From Kribbella kalugense (GTDB taxonomy: Bacteria > Actinomycetota > Actinomycetes > Propionibacteriales > Kribbellaceae), in contig NZ_SODF01000002.1 in the NCBI RefSeq assembly GCF_004365875.1, positions 2,234,971 to 2,298,970 of the forward strand: a stretch of DNA of 64,000 nt. Reading direction: 5' to 3'. The translations under genes and the position numbers were made by a program. This document shows, one piece after another, positions 42,093 to 51,047 of this stretch; positions within the stretch are counted from its first letter, which is position 1, and every line of letters starts with the position of its first letter. The notes beneath the pieces were generated by a model. The model was not told where the DNA came from. It did no database searches and worked only from the letters and a program-made list of their open reading frames with translations.

Positions 42093-45000
42093 GTGCCCCG
42101 CCCCGCACCCCGAACCCGCCTTCGCGCGACCATCGCCGCGGCTGCCGTCGTGGCAGTCCTCGCGGCCTTGCCCGCACCGACCCAAGCGGCGCCACAAGCC
42201 TTTGCCGCCACCCCGGGTGATTATTGCCTCGAGCAATGTCGCGACATCCTGCCGCCGGGGCAGAACGGCAACGCGACCTTCACGGATCTCCTTGCTTTCA
42301 AGGCGTTAGGGGTCAGACCGCCGCACTTCAGCGACACGGTCAAGCCGTACCAGGACCTGGTCTGGAACTCCCAGGGCATCATCGACGACGGCCTCGCGCC
42401 GTACTACGACGACTCGTCGTTCGGGGTGAAACCGGACGACGTCGCCAGCACGATCCACCCGCGCGACGACGTCACGATCGTGCGGGACAAATCGCGCGGC
42501 ATCCCGCACGTCACCGGCACCACCCGGCTGGGCACGATGTTCGGAGCCGGGTACGCCGGCGCGCAGGACCGGCTGTTCGTCATGGACGTGTTCCGGCATC
42601 TGGGTCGCGGACAGCTGACGCCCTTTGCGGGTGGCGCGGCGGCGAACCGCGAGTTCGAGCAGGAGTTCTGGCGGACCGCGCCGTACACCGAAGCTGATCT
42701 GCAGCGGCAGTTCGACGACGCCGACGATTTGTACGGCGCCGACGGCGTGAAGATGCAGCAGGACATCCAGGCCTGGGTCGACGGCGTCAACCACTACATC
42801 GACACGGTCGGCATCGGGTACCCCGGCGAGTACGTCGCGCTCGGCCTGGACTGGCCGACCCCGCACTGGAAGGTGACCGACGTGGTCGCCACGGCCGCCG
42901 TGGTCGCAGGCATCTTCGGCACCGGCGGCGGCGCCGAGGTCACCTCGGCGCTCGCATTGCTTGAAGCACAAGCGAAGTACGGTGTTGCTCAAGGCACCAA
43001 GGTGTGGGAGTCGTTCCGTTCCCAGAACGACCCGGAAGCCAGTACGACGGTGCACAACGGCACCAGCTTCCCGTACGGAACCACCGGACCGAACCCAGCC
43101 GGCCGCGCGATGCCGGACCGCGGATCGGTCACCGCAGAACCCGAGGTCATCGACCAGACCGTCAATAAGACGGCGGCCGCGAAACCGGCTCCCAAGGGCT
43201 CCGACGCGCTGAAGGGGATCTTCGACGACGGCCTGTTCCCGGAGGGCTTCGGGACGAAGGGAATGTCGAACGCGCTCGTCGTTTCCGGCGCTCATACCGC
43301 TAGCGGCAACCCGATCGCGGTCTACGGACCGCAGACCGGCTACTTCGCGCCGCAGTTGCTGATGCGCCAGGAGCTCCAGGGGCCGGGCGTCAGCTCGCGC
43401 GGCATCGCGTTCGCCGGACTGAACTTCTACACGCTGATCGGTCGCGGCCCGGACTACTCGTGGAGCGCCACCTCGGCCGGACAGGACATCACCGACACGT
43501 TCGCCGTACCGCTGTGTGAGCCTGGCGGTGGGACGCCGACGAAGGACTCGCAGTACTACGAGTTCCGCGGGCAGTGCGTCCCGATCGAGCGGCTCGAGCG
43601 GCACAACTCGTGGTACTCCAGCCTTGGTTCGTCGGAGCCGGCTGGGTCGTACACATTGGTTGCCCTGCGCACCAAGTACGGCATCGTCACGCATCGAGGG
43701 ACCGTTGGTGGGAAGCCGGTGGTGTTCACCAAGAACCGGTCGACCTACGGGAACGAGGCCGGGTCGGCGCTCGGGTTCATGCAGTTGAACGATCCGGACC
43801 GGATCCACTCGGCCGCCGATTTCCAGAAGGCTGCGACGAACATCGGCTACACGTTCAACTGGTTCTATACCGACAAGGACTCGATCGCGTACTTCAACTC
43901 CGGCGACAACCCGGCCCGCGCGGCCGGCGCCGACCCGAACCTGCCGACCTGGAGCTCGTACGAGTGGCAGGGCTGGAATCCGGACACCAACCGGGCGACG
44001 TACACCCCGCCGGCCCAGCATCCGCAGGTGGTGAACCAGGACTACCTGACCAGCTGGAACAACAAACAGGCGCCTGGGTACTCCGCTTCGGACGGGCAAT
44101 GGGGTTACAACGCAGTTTACCGCAGCCAGCCGCTCGACGACCGGATCAAGGCGGTCATCAACAGCGGGCAGAAGTTCACTCGCGGCAAGCTGGTCGAGGC
44201 GATGGAGGACGCGGCGACCGTCGACCTTCGCGGAGACCAGGTCCTGCCGTACCTGCTCCGCGTCCTCAAGAGCGCACCGATCACCGACCCGGCGGTTGCC
44301 GATGCGGTCGCCAAGCTGACCGCCTGGCAGCAGGCCGGCGCGCATCGGAAGACACCGAGCGCGTCGTCGAAGACGTACGACAACGCCGAAGCGATCCGCA
44401 TCCTCGACGCCTGGTGGCCGCTGCTGGTCCCTGCCGAGTTCAAGGATCTTGGGCCTGACTTGTACGGTGCGATGGTCGCGAATCTGAAGATCGACGAGCG
44501 ACCGAGCGCGCAGGGTTCGTCGTTCCAGAGCGGCTGGTGGGGCTTCGTGCAGCGCGACCTTCGGAAGGTCCTCGGCGACCCGGTGAAGGCGTCCCAGCCG
44601 GTGACGTACTGCGGTAGTGGAGCACTGGCCGCCTGTCGGTCGGTGCTGACGGACACGTTGCTCGCAGCAACCAAGGTGCCGGCGGCGACGACGTACCCCG
44701 CGACGGCGGACTGCGCGGCGGGCGACCAGTTCTGCGCGGACCAGATCGTGCACCAGCCGATGGGTGGCATCACCCAGGACCGGATGGCTTGGGTCAACAG
44801 GCCGACGTACCAGCAGGTGGTCGAGTTCCCGGCGCGACGCGGTGACGACGTCAGCAACCTGGCCGCGGGGAAGACGGCGACCGCGAGCAGTTCCGAGACC
44901 GGTTGGTACAACTCGCCGCCGGCGCAGGCGGTGGACGGCAACCAGGCGACGCGGTGGGCGAGCGACTGGTCGGATCCACAGTGGCTGAAGGTTGACCTCG

Positions 45001-45245
45001 GCAACGAGCAGACCGTTCGGCGGGTGGTGCTGAACTGGGAGTCGGCGTACGGGAAGTCGTACCGCGTGGAGGTGTCGCGGGACGGGTCGACCTGGCAGCA
45101 GGTGTACGCGACGACGACCGGGAACGGCGGGGAGGACGTGGTGCGGTTCGGCGCCGTGCCGGCTCGGTATGTGCGGGTGACTGGGACGCAGCGGGCGACG
45201 TCTTACGGGTATTCGCTGTATGAGCTGCAGGTGTTCAGGTGGTGA
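42093..45245 (+). CDS. Secreted penicillin-acylase-family hydrolase with C-terminal discoidin domain
   Basis: A 1050-residue N-terminal nucleophile hydrolase. Signal peptide: residues 1-32. The alpha part has HPRDDVTIVRDKSRGIPHVTG and GYAGAQDRLFVMD. The autocleavage/nucleophile site is GMSNALVVSGAHTASG, placing Ser392 as beta-chain Nterm; the residue before it is Met, where Gly is usual. NRST(Y)GNEAGSALGF and NIGYTFNWFY follow. Residues about 915-1050 form an F5/8 type C (discoidin-like) carbohydrate-binding module (NLAAGKTATASSSETGW to YSLYELQVF). Substrates in the family range from penicillins to acyl-homoserine lactones; none can be assigned. GTG at 42093 has GGAGGGAACC upstream. Confidence 0.85.
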   Translation: MPRPAPRTRLRATIAAAAVVAVLAALPAPTQAAPQAFAATPGDYCLEQCRDILPPGQNGNATFTDLLAFKALGVRPPHFSDTVKPYQDLVWNSQGIIDDGLAPYYDDSSFGVKPDDVASTIHPRDDVTIVRDKSRGIPHVTGTTRLGTMFGAGYAGAQDRLFVMDVFRHLGRGQLTPFAGGAAANREFEQEFWRTAPYTEADLQRQFDDADDLYGADGVKMQQDIQAWVDGVNHYIDTVGIGYPGEYVALGLDWPTPHWKVTDVVATAAVVAGIFGTGGGAEVTSALALLEAQAKYGVAQGTKVWESFRSQNDPEASTTVHNGTSFPYGTTGPNPAGRAMPDRGSVTAEPEVIDQTVNKTAAAKPAPKGSDALKGIFDDGLFPEGFGTKGMSNALVVSGAHTASGNPIAVYGPQTGYFAPQLLMRQELQGPGVSSRGIAFAGLNFYTLIGRGPDYSWSATSAGQDITDTFAVPLCEPGGGTPTKDSQYYEFRGQCVPIERLERHNSWYSSLGSSEPAGSYTLVALRTKYGIVTHRGTVGGKPVVFTKNRSTYGNEAGSALGFMQLNDPDRIHSAADFQKAATNIGYTFNWFYTDKDSIAYFNSGDNPARAAGADPNLPTWSSYEWQGWNPDTNRATYTPPAQHPQVVNQDYLTSWNNKQAPGYSASDGQWGYNAVYRSQPLDDRIKAVINSGQKFTRGKLVEAMEDAATVDLRGDQVLPYLLRVLKSAPITDPAVADAVAKLTAWQQAGAHRKTPSASSKTYDNAEAIRILDAWWPLLVPAEFKDLGPDLYGAMVANLKIDERPSAQGSSFQSGWWGFVQRDLRKVLGDPVKASQPVTYCGSGALAACRSVLTDTLLAATKVPAATTYPATADCAAGDQFCADQIVHQPMGGITQDRMAWVNRPTYQQVVEFPARRGDDVSNLAAGKTATASSSETGWYNSPPAQAVDGNQATRWASDWSDPQWLKVDLGNEQTVRRVVLNWESAYGKSYRVEVSRDGSTWQQVYATTTGNGGEDVVRFGAVPARYVRVTGTQRATSYGYSLYELQVFRW

Positions 45246-45260
45246 TGCCAGGATGAGTGC

Positions 45261-45842
45261 ATGAACCAGAACTTTCCTCCGAACCAGCCGTTCCCGCCGC
45301 AGCAGCCGGGCTACCAGCAGGGTCCGCCGCCGGGGTACCAGGGACCGCCGCCGGGATACCAGCAGGGGCCGCCGCCGCAGGGGTACGGGCAGCAGCCCGG
45401 GTATGGCCAGGCGCCGGGCAACTACCAGCCGGCCCAGCAGAACGCGCCGCATGTCGCTCCGCAGGGTTCGCCGTACCCGGTGCTGGTCTCGACGATGAAC
45501 GACCTGCCCGGCTACACCGCAGAGATGGTGTTCGGTGAGGTCTTCGGGCTGACCGTGCGGAGCCGGGACTTCGGGTCGAACTTCACCGCGAGCTTCCGGT
45601 CGCTGGGCGGTGGCGAGGTGCCGGAGTACACCCAGATGCTGGCCGAGTCTCGGCACGTCGCGGTGATGCGGATGTGTCAGATGGCGCAGCAGATGGGCGC
45701 GAACGCGATCCTCGCGATGCGGTTCGACTGCAACGAGATCGCGCAGACGATGAGTGAGGTGGCGGCGTACGGCACGGCCGTGATCGTCCGCAAGGTCGTC
45801 CAGGACACCACTCCCGATGAGGATGATGCGCATGACAGCTGA
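45261..45842 (+). CDS. YbjQ-family protein with Pro/Gln/Gly/Tyr-rich N-terminus
   Basis: A 193-residue protein. Residues 1-70 are low complexity, made of PGYQQGPPP-like repeats, and should be disordered. The rest is a YbjQ/UPF0145 domain starting VLVSTMNDLPGY and containing EVFGLTVRSRDFGSN, a cysteine in MRMCQMAQQMGANAIL and FDCNEIAQTMSEVAAYGTAV. The family forms small oligomers of unknown role and is sometimes labelled heavy-metal binding. The N-terminal repeat is unusual for YbjQ and more like actinobacterial membrane-associated proteins. The GH1 gene starts inside its 3' end. Confidence 0.82.
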   Translation: MNQNFPPNQPFPPQQPGYQQGPPPGYQGPPPGYQQGPPPQGYGQQPGYGQAPGNYQPAQQNAPHVAPQGSPYPVLVSTMNDLPGYTAEMVFGEVFGLTVRSRDFGSNFTASFRSLGGGEVPEYTQMLAESRHVAVMRMCQMAQQMGANAILAMRFDCNEIAQTMSEVAAYGTAVIVRKVVQDTTPDEDDAHDS

Positions 45843-47196
45843 GCTTTCGTTTCCGCCGGGATTTCGGTGGGGGGTTTCGACGTCGGCGTACCAGATCGAG
45901 GGTGCTGTGACCGAGGATGGTCGCGGCCCCTCGACCTGGGACACGTTCTGCGCCGAGCCCGGCCGGATCCTGAACGGCGACACCGGTGCGGTCGCGTGCG
46001 ATCACTACCACCGGTACGCCGAGGACGTCGCGCTGATGCGGGAGCTGGGGGTGGACACCTACCGGTTCTCGTTCTCCTGGCCGCGGATCCAGCCGTCGGG
46101 GAGTGGGCCGGGGAACGCCGCCGGTCTGGACTTCTACGACCGGCTGATCGACACCTTGCTCGGCGCCGGGATCCAGCCGGCGCCGACGCTGTACCACTGG
46201 GACACCCCGCAGCCGCTCGAAGACGTGGGCGGCTGGCTCTCGCGGGACATCACGGATCGCTTCGCCGACTACGCATCGTTGCTCGGCGCCCGTTTCGCTG
46301 ACCGGGTACCGATGTGGATCACAATCAACGAGCCGGTGGTGCTTACGTTGATGGGCTACGCGCTCGGAGCGCATGCCCCGGGCAAGGAGTTGTTGTTCGA
46401 CGCGCTTCCGGTGGCGCATCATCAGCTGCTTGCTCACGGTCGCGCGGTTCAGGCGCTGCGGGCTGCGGGTGCTTCGCAGATTGGTATCGCCAGCAACCAC
46501 GCTCCGACCTGGCCGGCGAGTGACAGCGCCGAGGACAAGGAAGCGGCGGCGCTTTACGACAACCTCGTCAACTGGCTGTTCGCCGACCCGATCCTGCTCG
46601 GGGAGTACCCGAACGGCATGGGTGACGCGATGCCCGGGCCGGTCGCCGACGACCTGGCGATCATCTCGACGCCGCTCGACTTCTTCGGCATCAACCACTA
46701 CGCACCGGTCTCCGTCGGCGCGGCCACCGGTCAGGCGGATACTGCCGCGACGGATGGGGTGCAGTTGCCGCCTGGTCTGCCCTTCGAACCACGTCCGCTC
46801 ACTGGCTACCCTTTGACCGACTTCGGTTGGCCGGTGGTGCCGGATGCGTTCGGCGAGCTCCTGCGGACCTTCAAACAGCGGTACGGCGACAAGCTGCCGC
46901 CGATCTACATCACCGAGAACGGGTGCGCGATCAACGACGAACCTGTCGACGGGGTCGTCTCCGATCAGCGGCGGATCGACTATTTGGACGGATACCTGCG
47001 GTCGCTCCGGGGTGCGATGGACGACGGGGTCGACGTACGGGGCTATTTCCAGTGGTCCTTGCTGGACAACTTCGAATGGGCCGCGGGGTACTCGCAGCGG
47101 TTCGGGTTGGTGCACGTCGACTTCGAGACACAGGAGCGGACACCGAAGGCGTCGTACCACTGGCTGCGTGATGTGATCGCCCAGAGTCGAGCATGA
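45832..47196 (+). CDS. GH1 beta-glucosidase
   Basis: A 454-residue retaining beta-glycosidase with a TIM barrel. Opening FPPGFRWGVSTSAYQIEGAV is the GH1 N-terminal signature; acid/base E167 is in TINEP and nucleophile E362 in ITENG; YHWDTPQPLED and FEWAAGYSQRFGLVHVDF match the family. No signal peptide, so it works on imported beta-glucosides. It overlaps the upstream YbjQ-like gene by 11 nt and the downstream MFS gene by 4 nt (ATGA). The MFS carrier is therefore its likely substrate supplier. Confidence 0.93.
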   Translation: MTAELSFPPGFRWGVSTSAYQIEGAVTEDGRGPSTWDTFCAEPGRILNGDTGAVACDHYHRYAEDVALMRELGVDTYRFSFSWPRIQPSGSGPGNAAGLDFYDRLIDTLLGAGIQPAPTLYHWDTPQPLEDVGGWLSRDITDRFADYASLLGARFADRVPMWITINEPVVLTLMGYALGAHAPGKELLFDALPVAHHQLLAHGRAVQALRAAGASQIGIASNHAPTWPASDSAEDKEAAALYDNLVNWLFADPILLGEYPNGMGDAMPGPVADDLAIISTPLDFFGINHYAPVSVGAATGQADTAATDGVQLPPGLPFEPRPLTGYPLTDFGWPVVPDAFGELLRTFKQRYGDKLPPIYITENGCAINDEPVDGVVSDQRRIDYLDGYLRSLRGAMDDGVDVRGYFQWSLLDNFEWAAGYSQRFGLVHVDFETQERTPKASYHWLRDVIAQSRA

Positions 47197-48440
47197 TTCC
47201 TGAGCCCGGGGTGGTGCCGGCTGCGCTGGCGGAGCCGACGGTCCGGGTACGAGCGGGCTGGACGGCGGCCGTCGTACTGGCGAACGTCGGCGTGTTCGCC
47301 GCTTGGCTCGGCCCGATCCAGGTCCTGCTCGCGCAGCAGTCCGAGGCGGTTGCTCCAGGCAACAAAGAGTTCGTGTTCGGACTGGTGACCGGGGTCGGCG
47401 CTGCGGTGTCGGTATTCGCGAACCCTGCTTTCGGCGCGATCTCGGACCGGACCACGTCCCGCCGCGGCCGGCGGGCGCCGTGGGTACTCGCGGGTGCGGT
47501 CGGCGGCGCCGTCGGGTTGCTGGTCCTGGCCGGCGCGACCGCGGTCGGGTTGATGATCGTCGGTTGGTGCCTGATGCAACTGTTCGGCAACGCGCTGCTG
47601 GCTGCCGCTACGGCGACCGTGCCGGATCGGGTGCCGGTCGACCAGCGCGGAGTCGTCGGCGGCTGGGTCGCGATCTCGCAGGTATTGGGTGCGCTCGTCG
47701 GGACCGCGCTGGCGACTGTTGCCGGTGGCATCGGGCTCGGGTACGTCGCGTGCGCCGGGTTCCTGCTGTTGTCCGTCGTACCGTATCTGCTGCGCAGTCA
47801 CGACGCGCCCCTGGTCACGCCGCCGCCACCGTTGGTACTGCGGGAGTTCCTGCGCGGCTTCTGGATCAGTCCGCGGCGCTATCCCGATTTCGGCTGGGCG
47901 TGGCTGACGCGGTTCCTCTTCAACGTCGGCAACGCGCTCGGCACGCTGTACCTCTTCTACTACCTGCAGGACGAGGTCGGACGTGCGGACGCAGACACCG
48001 GCGTACTGATCCTGACCGCGATCTACAGCGTCTGTGTGCTGGTCACGGCGATCGGATTCGGCGGATGGTCGGACCGGAGCGGCCGACGGAAGGTCTTCGT
48101 CACCGGCTCCGGCCTGGTGATGGCAGTCGCCGGCGTGATCCTCGCCGTCTGGCCGACCTGGCCCGGCGCAATCCTCGGCGCGATAGTCCTCGGCACCGGC
48201 TTCGGCGTCTACCTCTCCGTCGACTTCGCCCTCCTCACCGAAGTACTCCCCAGCGCCCGCGACCGCGCCAAGGACCTGGGCGTCATCAACATCGCCAACT
48301 CGCTGCCCCAGGTCCTTGCCCCGGCCATCGCGGCTCCGATCGTCAAACACCTGGGCGGTTACCCGGTGCTCTACCTCTTGGCGTCTGCCGTCACCCTCCT
48401 GGCCGGCGTACTCGTTCGCCAGATCCGCTCGGTCGACTGA
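47193..48440 (+). CDS. MFS transporter coupled to the beta-glucosidase
   Basis: A 415-residue major facilitator with twelve predicted helices. NPAFGAISDRTTSRRGRRAPW is the loop 2-3 motif in the form seen in glycoside-pentoside-hexuronide-like and sugar-cation carriers, and GGWSDRSGRRKVF is its echo in the second half. Translational coupling to a GH1 enzyme suggests uptake of a beta-glucoside or disaccharide. Its last 50 nt overlap the end of the convergent DHA2 gene. Confidence 0.85.
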   Translation: MIPEPGVVPAALAEPTVRVRAGWTAAVVLANVGVFAAWLGPIQVLLAQQSEAVAPGNKEFVFGLVTGVGAAVSVFANPAFGAISDRTTSRRGRRAPWVLAGAVGGAVGLLVLAGATAVGLMIVGWCLMQLFGNALLAAATATVPDRVPVDQRGVVGGWVAISQVLGALVGTALATVAGGIGLGYVACAGFLLLSVVPYLLRSHDAPLVTPPPPLVLREFLRGFWISPRRYPDFGWAWLTRFLFNVGNALGTLYLFYYLQDEVGRADADTGVLILTAIYSVCVLVTAIGFGGWSDRSGRRKVFVTGSGLVMAVAGVILAVWPTWPGAILGAIVLGTGFGVYLSVDFALLTEVLPSARDRAKDLGVINIANSLPQVLAPAIAAPIVKHLGGYPVLYLLASAVTLLAGVLVRQIRSVD

Positions 48441-49791
48441 ACCCTGGTAACAGACTGCCGACGAGCGCCAGGGCTACGGCGAGCCCGGCTGCTACGACGA
48501 AGACCAGGTCGTAGCCGGCTGCGGTCGCGGCTCTGGTGCCCGCCACCGTTGTGAGTACCGCCAACCCGATCGCCCCGCCCACCTGACTTGCTGTGTTCGC
48601 TAGGCCACCGGCCACACCGGCGTCGCCTTCGGGTACGTCGGCGGTCACGGCGGCCATCAGGGTCGGGAAGGTCAGCCCGATGCCGATGGCGACCAGCAGC
48701 GTCGGCCCGAGCACGCTGGTGACGTAGCCGCTGCCGGCGCCGGCCTGAGCGAGCCAGCCGAAGCCGATCAGGAAGCAGGCACTCCCGGCCACGATCAGTC
48801 GACGTACGCCGGTTCGCGGCAGCAGCGTGGCGGCCAGCCGTGCGACGACCACGAACGTCACCGCCGCGGGCGTCTGCCCGAGGCCGGATCGAAGAGCGCT
48901 GTAGCCGAGGACGTTCTGCAGGAACAGCGACGTGAAGTACCACATGGCGATGGCGATCGCTCCGAACAGCAGCAGCATTCCGTTGCCGACAGCAACCGTA
49001 CGGAGGGTGAGCAGCCGCAGCGGCATGATCGGCCGGGCGACCCGCGCTTCGACCACGGTGAAGACAACGAGCAGGAGCAGGCCCGCCGCCCCCGGCAAGG
49101 CGACCCGCAGAGAGGTCCAGTCGTGATCGGCGCTCTGCATGACGCCGTAGATCAACGCGGCCAGCCCCGCAGTACCCGTTGCCGCGCCGATGAGGTCGAG
49201 CGGCTCCCGGCGGCGGGTTCGGGCGGCGGCCAGTGACTTCATGGCCGCGCCGATCAGTACCGCGCCGATCGGGACGTTGATCAGGAACACCCATCGCCAG
49301 GACAGGCCGGTGGTGATCGCACCGCCTGCCACCGCACCGGCCATCCCGCCCACGCCGCCGGCGGCGGACCAGGCGCCGAACGCCCGGGCACGTTCGCGCT
49401 CCGCGGTGAAGTTGGTGTTGATCACGGCCAGTGTCGCCGGAGCCAGCATCGCGGCTCCCACGCCCTGCACGACCCGAGCCGCCACCAGGACGCCCGGAGC
49501 GGATGCCAGGCCCGCCGCCAAGCTCGCCGCGGAGAACAGGATCAACCCGGTCACCAGCATCCGGCGTTGGCCGAACAGGTCAGCGGCTCGGCCACCCAGC
49601 AGCATGAAGCCGGCGAACGTCAGCAGGTAGCCGTTCACCACCCAGGCGAGGCCGGTGACGGTGAAGCCGAGCTCCCGCTGGATGGAGGGCAGGGCGACAT
49701 TCACGATGGACGCGTCGAGGATCACCATGAACTGGCTGACGCAGGCGAGCGCCAGAACCGCCCAGGTGGTTCTCTTGAGTGTGGAGGGCAT
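48391..49791 (-). CDS. MFS drug efflux transporter, DHA2/EmrB-QacA type
   Basis: A 466-residue transporter with 14 predicted helices. LDASIVNVALPSIQ is the DHA2 motif in the first helix; GGRAADLFGQRRML is loop motif A, and QGVGAAMLAPATLAVI motif B. The oxidoreductase gene lies 15 nt upstream on the same strand, so both form one operon headed by the enzyme and facing a MarR gene. An export role for a reactive or toxic compound is inferred. AAAGGTG lies 7 nt before the ATG at 49791. The 3' end overlaps the convergent MFS gene by 50 nt. Confidence 0.88.
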   Translation of the reverse strand: MPSTLKRTTWAVLALACVSQFMVILDASIVNVALPSIQRELGFTVTGLAWVVNGYLLTFAGFMLLGGRAADLFGQRRMLVTGLILFSAASLAAGLASAPGVLVAARVVQGVGAAMLAPATLAVINTNFTAERERARAFGAWSAAGGVGGMAGAVAGGAITTGLSWRWVFLINVPIGAVLIGAAMKSLAAARTRRREPLDLIGAATGTAGLAALIYGVMQSADHDWTSLRVALPGAAGLLLLVVFTVVEARVARPIMPLRLLTLRTVAVGNGMLLLFGAIAIAMWYFTSLFLQNVLGYSALRSGLGQTPAAVTFVVVARLAATLLPRTGVRRLIVAGSACFLIGFGWLAQAGAGSGYVTSVLGPTLLVAIGIGLTFPTLMAAVTADVPEGDAGVAGGLANTASQVGGAIGLAVLTTVAGTRAATAAGYDLVFVVAAGLAVALALVGSLLPGFSRPSGSGERVRRPGG

Positions 49792-49806
49792 GTCGAAGCA
49801 CCTTTC

Positions 49807-50880
49807 TCAGCGCGTCGCGAGCGTCGGGTAGTCGGTGTAGCCGCGATGGTCGCCGCCGTAGAACGTGGCGCGGTCCGGCTTGTTGTACGGGCCGTCCGCG
49901 GCGAGGCGGGCCGGCAGGTCTGGGTTGGCCAGGAACATTGCCCCGAAGGCGATCAGGTCCGCCGTACCATCGCCGATCAGTGCCAGCGCGTCCGGACCGG
50001 TCGGTTCGGCGAGCGTGTGCGGATTGAGGATGAACGTGCTCGGCCACTGCTTGCGCAGCCGCTTGGTCAGGGCGCGGTCCGGGCCTTCCATCAGGTGCAG
50101 GTAGCTCAGCCCGAGTGGTGCCAGCCGGTCGACCAGAGCGTCGTACGTCGCCTCGAGGTCGTCTTCGGCGATGTCGTTGTTCGGGATGCCGGGAGAGATG
50201 CGGAACCCGAGCCGTTCCGCGCCGATCGCGTCGGCCACCGCGGTCGCCACCTCGACACCGAAGCGGACGCGTCGCTCTGCCGACCCGCCCCAGCTATCGC
50301 TTCGGCGGTTGGTGTTCGGCGCCAGGAACTGGTGGATCAGATACCCGTTGCCGCCATGCAGTTCGACCCCGTCGAATCCGGCGGTCATCGCAGTACGCGC
50401 GGCCGCGGCGAAGTCGTCGATCGTCTGCGAGATCTCCGACCCGGTCAGCTCCTTCGGCCTGACCAGGTCCTGGGGACCGTCCGGGGTGAAGACCTGTCCG
50501 CGGGCGGGTACGGCGGAGGGAGCGACCGGATGCAGGCCGGCCGGTAGCAGACTCGGGTGCCCGATGCGGCCGGTGTGCAGGAGTTGCGCGTAGATCACGC
50601 CACCGCTGCTGTGCACGGCGTCGGTCACCGTTCGCCAGGCAGCGGCCTGCTCGCTGGTGTGCAGTCCGGGAGTGTTCGGGTAGCCCTGGCCTACCGGCGA
50701 CGGCTGGGTTCCCTCGGTGACGATCAGTCCGGCGCCGGCGCGTTGCGCGTAGTACTCCGCGGTCAGAGGCGTCGGGCTGGCCCCTGGTCCGTACGCGCGA
50801 CTGCGGGTCATCGGGGCCATCGCGATGCGGTTGGCCAGGCGCTTGCCGCCCAGCTCGTAGGAGTCGAATGCGGTTGGCAT
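49807..50880 (-). CDS. Old Yellow Enzyme-family alkene reductase
   Basis: A 357-residue FMN-dependent ene-reductase of the NemA type. Visible: NRIAMAPMTRSRA near the N-terminus (FMN site), GVIYAQLLHTGRIGHP, ELHGGNGYLIHQFLAPNTNRRSD with the His-Gly-Asn pair and conserved active site, RRVRFGVEVATAV and FGAMFLANPDL. These enzymes reduce activated C=C bonds of enones, nitro-olefins and maleimides and are often part of electrophile defence. A 22-bp palindrome just upstream and a divergent MarR gene fit that. GGGAAGTG precedes the ATG. Confidence 0.92.
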   Translation of the reverse strand: MPTAFDSYELGGKRLANRIAMAPMTRSRAYGPGASPTPLTAEYYAQRAGAGLIVTEGTQPSPVGQGYPNTPGLHTSEQAAAWRTVTDAVHSSGGVIYAQLLHTGRIGHPSLLPAGLHPVAPSAVPARGQVFTPDGPQDLVRPKELTGSEISQTIDDFAAAARTAMTAGFDGVELHGGNGYLIHQFLAPNTNRRSDSWGGSAERRVRFGVEVATAVADAIGAERLGFRISPGIPNNDIAEDDLEATYDALVDRLAPLGLSYLHLMEGPDRALTKRLRKQWPSTFILNPHTLAEPTGPDALALIGDGTADLIAFGAMFLANPDLPARLAADGPYNKPDRATFYGGDHRGYTDYPTLATR

Positions 50881-50904
50881 TGAGTCACTTCCCGTCGTTG
50901 GGCA

Positions 50905-50926
50905 ATTACCTGTTCGAACAGGTAAT
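50905..50926. promoter_or_regulatory. Perfect 22-bp MarR operator
   Basis: The two arms ATTACCTGTTC and its exact complement meet without spacer, 25 bp upstream of the oxidoreductase ATG. A half-site with the same CTTGAACAGGTAT-like sequence lies at 51025-51037 in the marR promoter. Confidence 0.85.
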
Positions 50927-51024
50927 AACCCGAAGCGATTCCATTCGAACCTGTGAGCTGGCTCACAGTCGATGCGTCCGCCTGCGGAAAGACCTTCGCG
51001 TTGAAGCGGCTCGGTTGGTGGCTG

Positions 51025-51040
51025 CTTGAACAGGTATGAT
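51025..51040 (+). promoter_or_regulatory. marR promoter with operator half-site
   Basis: TATGAT (51035-51040) is a good -10 box, 7 bp before the ATG at 51048, which suggests a leaderless mRNA. The overlapping TTGAACAGGTA repeats the arm of the 22-bp palindrome, as expected for autorepression. Confidence 0.65.
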
Positions 51041-51047
51041 CGGTGAA

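Noticed and set aside
42306..45983. 1225-codon open frame antisense to the acylase gene
   Set aside because: Composition is Arg/Val/Leu/His-rich noise with no domain pattern, while the plus strand carries a clear signal peptide, catalytic site and discoidin domain.
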